From: JAUVPY01 sp034412795
GTDB lineage: Bacteria > Chloroflexota > Anaerolineae > 4572-78 > NAK82
Length of the DNA stretch: 64,000 nt
Direction: 5' to 3'
Assembly: GCA_034412795.1 (NCBI GenBank)
Contig: DAOUMD010000151.1
Coordinates: forward strand, 1-64,000
Shown: positions 60,751 to 64,000 of the stretch, in pieces
How the letters are laid out: the number at the start of each line of letters is the position of its first letter
How positions within the stretch are numbered: position 1 is the stretch's first letter
Notes under the pieces: generated by a model
What the model saw: the letters and a program-made list of their open reading frames with translations, nothing else
Databases searched by the model: none
Told to the model about the DNA's origin: nothing
Program-made: the position numbers and the translations under genes

Positions 60751-62805
60751 TCACTGCAGGAGATCGGCGTGAGTCTGGAAGGTCGGATACAGTTCGACCC
60801 TGGCTGGCGGCTGTCCTCCGGTGGTGGGCAAGTAAAAGCTCACGGTACCCTGTCCATTGGCTTCGGCAAGCGCATTAGCCAGCCCCCCGCCGATGATGCT
60901 GCCGCTCTCGTCGTAAGCGACGGCTGCCAGCGTGATGTATGTATCTTTTGGCCACGAACTCTTGACCAGCCCCGTCACCTGGGGAAAATATCCGTGGGGA
61001 TCAGGAACATACTCTACCCCCTCGACCGTAAACGGATTCTCGGTAACCTGGGACTCGACTGGTTCTGCCGGCCGGAGTTGAACCTCCACTCGGGTGACGG
61101 TTGCCTCCTCCCGGGCCAGCAGGTCCGCCACCCGACCCAGGCGTTCGCCCGGAAAGACAACGGGGACGTTGCACGAACTGGTTCCCAGGACGGTTCCGGC
61201 TTCATCGTAGGCGGCCACCTGGCAGTCGGTGTTCACGGAGGTCAGCGTCGGGCTGGCGTTCTCGACGATAAAAGCGACCACGACCTTGCCGGTGTTAGGA
61301 TCTCGGAGGAAGCCGGTGGCGACCACGTTGAGCGTTTTCTGCTCTGCCGAGGCTGTTTTGAGCTTGGAGTATTCGTGAAGCCGGGCATAGAGTTCAACGC
61401 GGGCCGGCTGTCCGAGCGTCTTTACCTCGACGCTGGCCGGGGCCTGTCCGCCGGCAGGCACAAAATCCAGCCGGCCCTCGCCACCGCCGACCATGGTACC
61501 CTTCTCGTCGTAGGCGATGGCCGTCAGCCATACCGTTTCAACATCCTTATCCAACGCGCTCTTGACAATGCCGGTTACCTTAGATTGAACCGGGTCAAGG
61601 CTGAAGGCAACTCGTTCGGTCGCAAAGGGGTCCTCGCTCAACTCGGATGCTTGGCTTTGCCCTGGGATAACCTGAACGTCCACTTTGCTAACCTGAGCCT
61701 CTGTGAGTAGAGACATAAATCCGGCCACGCCCAGCCGTTGGCCGGGAAAGACGACAGATAAGACGTGCGAATAGGTTCCCAGGACTGTCCCGGCTGCATC
61801 ATAGGCAGCGACCTGATAGGTGTTGCCTTCGAAGGTGAGCGAAGGGTTGAGGTTCTCAAAAACGAAGGCAAAGTAGAGCGTAGAATACTCCTGCCTAAAC
61901 CAGGAACCTGCCAGTTGAAATGCTTCGAATTCCACAGCGGTTGTCGCCTCTGCCAGCGCTGTGGGGTCGGAGAGAGAGGGGTAGACATCAACCCGGGCCG
62001 GCTCCTCGGTGGTTTCCAGGCGGATGGTAGCCGCCGCCTCTGCCCGGGCCGGGACAAAGTCGATACGGCCCACGCCACTGCTTATGTAGGCACCGCCGGC
62101 ATCATAGGCGAGTGCCACGACCTTTACATTTTGTATGGAGCTGTTCAGCGAGTTCTCGATCACCACGCTGACGCTGGAGTCGTACGTGCTGGGGAAGAAC
62201 TCGCTATGCGTCGCCGTGAGTGGATTCTCCTTCATCTCCGAGGCTACGGCCTGGCCCGGCTCGATCTCGACTTCCAGCCTCGCGACTTGCGCCTGTGCCG
62301 GCACGACCATACTCCCAACACCGGCCACCGCCAGCCGCTGGCCGGGCAGAACGAGCTCGATAGTGCGGCCCGTCTTACCCACCTGTGTCCCGGCCTCGTC
62401 GTAGGCAAAAACCCGGTAGCGGCTGTTGGTCACAGCCAGGTCTGGGTTGGGGTTTTCTACCATAAAGGCAAAGGACAGCCGATCGGGCACGGTCTTGGCA
62501 AACCAGCGATCGACTAACACCAGCGGGTGCGCTTCGGACGCCAAGGTTGCCGTCGGCACCGGCGCGGGGGCCGTGGCGGTGGGTGGAGCCGGGGTTGGAG
62601 CAATGGCTGTAGCGGTGGGCGATGCAACCTCGGTTGCGATCTCCTGGGTAAAGACCACTGTAATAGGCGATGCTTGCCCAGACTCCAGTGTCGGCTCCCG
62701 CCCTGGCGTCTTGTGCACAACTGGGTTACAGGCGATCAGAGCCATCACCAGAAAGGAAACGATGGCCAAGCGTAGAATATGACTGAGTATCTTCAGGAAG
62801 CACAT
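60751..62805 (-). CDS. Surface lipoprotein with three repeated beta modules
   Basis: This 684-residue lipoprotein has a leader ending in LIAC (C26 or close), a Pro/Thr/Ala-rich linker (about 35-85) and three similar modules of about 200 residues. They begin RWFAKTVPDRLSFAFMVEN, SWFRQEYSTLYFAFVFEN and GFLRDPNTGKVVVAFIVEN. Each contains a pair of FxLYD-like beta domains with YDEAGT and a PGQRL motif (LVLPGQRLAVAG, VVFPGQRLGVAG, VVFPGERLGRVA). ATG 62805 has AAGGAGAC upstream; a longer frame does not. The protein precedes the propeller lipoprotein in one operon, so they may form a surface complex. Confidence 0.82.
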   Translation of the reverse strand: MCFLKILSHILRLAIVSFLVMALIACNPVVHKTPGREPTLESGQASPITVVFTQEIATEVASPTATAIAPTPAPPTATAPAPVPTATLASEAHPLVLVDRWFAKTVPDRLSFAFMVENPNPDLAVTNSRYRVFAYDEAGTQVGKTGRTIELVLPGQRLAVAGVGSMVVPAQAQVARLEVEIEPGQAVASEMKENPLTATHSEFFPSTYDSSVSVVIENSLNSSIQNVKVVALAYDAGGAYISSGVGRIDFVPARAEAAATIRLETTEEPARVDVYPSLSDPTALAEATTAVEFEAFQLAGSWFRQEYSTLYFAFVFENLNPSLTFEGNTYQVAAYDAAGTVLGTYSHVLSVVFPGQRLGVAGFMSLLTEAQVSKVDVQVIPGQSQASELSEDPFATERVAFSLDPVQSKVTGIVKSALDKDVETVWLTAIAYDEKGTMVGGGEGRLDFVPAGGQAPASVEVKTLGQPARVELYARLHEYSKLKTASAEQKTLNVVATGFLRDPNTGKVVVAFIVENASPTLTSVNTDCQVAAYDEAGTVLGTSSCNVPVVFPGERLGRVADLLAREEATVTRVEVQLRPAEPVESQVTENPFTVEGVEYVPDPHGYFPQVTGLVKSSWPKDTYITLAAVAYDESGSIIGGGLANALAEANGQGTVSFYLPTTGGQPPARVELYPTFQTHADLLQ

Positions 62806-62834
62806 ATCCCGTCTCCTTACATGGAGCTCTGTTG

Positions 62835-63077
62835 TTACCGGTATTGCTCGACCCTCGAGGCGCAAGAGGGACAGAATAACCAGTCTGTTGTGTCCGCCAT
62901 AGCCCTTTGCACCCATGATTCTTCCGCTTGTGCTTGAGACATCCCAAACGCCGCACCAAGTTCAAACGCGGCCGCAGGGGGGCGTAGCCCAGCGCGCACA
63001 GCGGTCTTTACCTGGGATGCCAAGTATCGCTTCGCGTCAGGGCCTATCGGTGTGCTGCATAGATCACAAATCGCCAT
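62835..63077 (-). CDS. Small zinc-ribbon-like protein
   Basis: This 80-residue protein has CDLC near the start and CPSC near the end, a spacing that suggests a split zinc-ribbon held together by an inner helical region (KRYLASQVKTAVRAGLRP, FGMSQAQAEESWVQRAM). It lies 29 bp before the lipoprotein gene and has a strong AAAGGAGGA site before ATG 63077. I do not recognise a family. It may be a regulatory or assembly factor for the operon, or an unrelated first gene. Confidence 0.7.
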   Translation of the reverse strand: MAICDLCSTPIGPDAKRYLASQVKTAVRAGLRPPAAAFELGAAFGMSQAQAEESWVQRAMADTTDWLFCPSCASRVEQYR

Positions 63078-63241
63078 GGAGTCCTCCTTTTCTTCTACAA
63101 GTGATACTATGTTTGTGCTTTTCTGAACTGGCCGATTACATTGTAACACACATTCGAATGCACTGCTTGACTTGGACGGGTTAATTTGTCAACGATCGCC
63201 AACAAATACGGTACAATCTTGTTGAAAAGATCATCTGGCCC

Positions 63242-63269
63242 TTGAAGTGTTGAGGAATTATGCTATCAT
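63242..63269 (+). promoter_or_regulatory. Candidate promoter of the P-loop ATPase gene
   Basis: TTGAAG (63242-63247), a 16-bp spacer and TATCAT (63264-63269) lie 34 bp before the ATG at 63304. Confidence 0.4.
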
Positions 63270-63303
63270 AGGATTAGCACCGGCCAATGGACAGGAGGTC
63301 GCT

Positions 63304-64000
63304 ATGCCACCCATCTACAAAGAAGCCAGTTTTCGCGCCGACTACCGGGAAGCGGAAGTCCGGCAGATTATGAGCGCCCTTTACAGATTACGCAGCATCG
63401 CCATCACCGGGCTGGCGGGCATGGGCAAATCGAACGTGGTGCGCTTCATCGTATCTCACCCACAGGCCCAACCGCGATACCTCAAGGATAGAGCAAACGA
63501 TTATGCCTTTATCCATGTGGACTGCGCCGGGCTGGCCAACAACGACGAAACTGAGATACTAAGCGAAATCGCAGCACAACTGCGTCGTGACGGGATCTCA
63601 ACGTGCAGCGCTGCCCCATCTCCAGTTTCTGGCAGCACGCGACATATCCTGAAAGAGAGTATCCTCAGTGTAGAACCTGACCTGAGCCTGGTGTTGGTGC
63701 TGGATTATTTCGACGAGGCCGCCGCCAAACTGGACCCGGCCTTCTTCAACTATCTGTTCCACCTCAGAAACGTGCGGCCTCGGGGCAATCTCTCCTATAT
63801 ATTCGCCACTCGAAGGCCAATGGGCCACCTCCACGAATTACAGGAACTGCTGGATGATGGCTGTACGATTGGACCGCTCAGCACCAAAGACGCTCTGGAC
63901 TCCATCCGTCGCGACGAGGCGAGGCTGGGATGCACCTTCGAGGCAGCCCAGCGCGCGGTACTAATCGCGTGCACCGGCAGACATCCGGGCTTTCTGAAGA
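63304..64000 (+). CDS. STAND-like P-loop ATPase (3' end off window)
   Basis: The 232 visible codons encode a soluble NTPase with Walker A GLAGMGKS (36-43), Walker B LVLVLDYFDEA (129-139) and a sensor-like strand YIFATRRP (about 165-172). It resembles the ATPase core of STAND or archaeal-type AAA proteins that work as signal switches, often with WD40 or TPR repeats further on. ATG 63304 follows AGGAGGT. It is divergent from the zinc-ribbon/lipoprotein operon. The remaining part lies beyond the window, so the output domain is unknown. Confidence 0.82.
   Translation, partial: MPPIYKEASFRADYREAEVRQIMSALYRLRSIAITGLAGMGKSNVVRFIVSHPQAQPRYLKDRANDYAFIHVDCAGLANNDETEILSEIAAQLRRDGISTCSAAPSPVSGSTRHILKESILSVEPDLSLVLVLDYFDEAAAKLDPAFFNYLFHLRNVRPRGNLSYIFATRRPMGHLHELQELLDDGCTIGPLSTKDALDSIRRDEARLGCTFEAAQRAVLIACTGRHPGFLK

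Overview
The window is a GC-rich bacterial chromosome segment that looks like a member of the Chloroflexota (Anaerolineae or Caldilineae type). This is inferred from gene content, not from a marker-gene tree. The supporting signs are Pro/Thr-rich surface proteins with one N-terminal membrane anchor, lipoproteins made of repeated beta domains, a BTAD-AAA-TPR regulator, many SpoIIE-type phosphatases and GAF/PAS kinases, DUF433/DUF5615 and DUF6922/AbiEii toxin-antitoxin pairs, and many short palindromic dispersed repeats. No rRNA, tRNA, CRISPR array, complete insertion sequence or prophage was seen.

Layout. 1-5103 (minus): two YtfQ-like sugar-binding lipoproteins, the first cut by the window edge, behind a YesM/YesN-type kinase and AraC response regulator. 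5600-9000 (minus): an AlkZ-like protein with a DUF3224 protein, a structured repeat, and an SPFH lipoprotein with a small membrane protein. 9200-15900 (minus): a glycosyltransferase, a cNMP-binding SpoIIE phosphatase and an SH3 protein, then NAD-dependent DNA ligase flanked by two toxin-antitoxin loci whose toxins are both internally deleted. 16100-18350 (plus): a type II restriction-modification pair with an NgoMIV-family nuclease. 18500-24850 (plus): two Pro/Thr-rich surface proteins, then a partner-switching module (GAF-SpoIIE-HATPase protein, two STAS proteins, a receiver).

25460-34630 (plus): a BTAD-AAA-TPR regulator, a peptide-type ABC transporter (binding protein and two permeases, no ATPases) and a membrane spermidine-synthase-like protein. 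34670-40740: an S1-domain protein (minus), a cold-shock protein with an unusual leader and a SlyD-like isomerase (plus), then a minus operon of a B12-binding radical SAM enzyme, a 47-residue membrane protein, a degenerate receiver and a fatty acid desaturase. 41030-47710 (minus): a CheB/CheR gene split by a frameshift, a PAS-GAF kinase and a LuxR-type regulator. 48150-51350: a MiaB-like enzyme (minus) and a cNMP-binding histidine kinase (plus), separated by a second copy of the structured repeat. 51440-57150 (plus): a promoter/short-ORF/double-terminator unit, an ABC-2 exporter, a double GNAT protein and an ABC-F protein. 57400-63080 (minus): a zinc-ribbon protein and two large surface lipoproteins built from internal duplications. 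63304 onward (plus): the start of a P-loop ATPase.

The main theme is signal transduction plus cell-surface proteins. The most unusual content is between the genes: a 166-bp multi-hairpin element in two equal-length copies differing almost only in predicted loops, a MITE-like family whose copies sit at gene 3' ends, a 36-bp perfect palindrome inside a coding sequence, and two promoter-to-terminator units that may be small RNAs or attenuated leaders.
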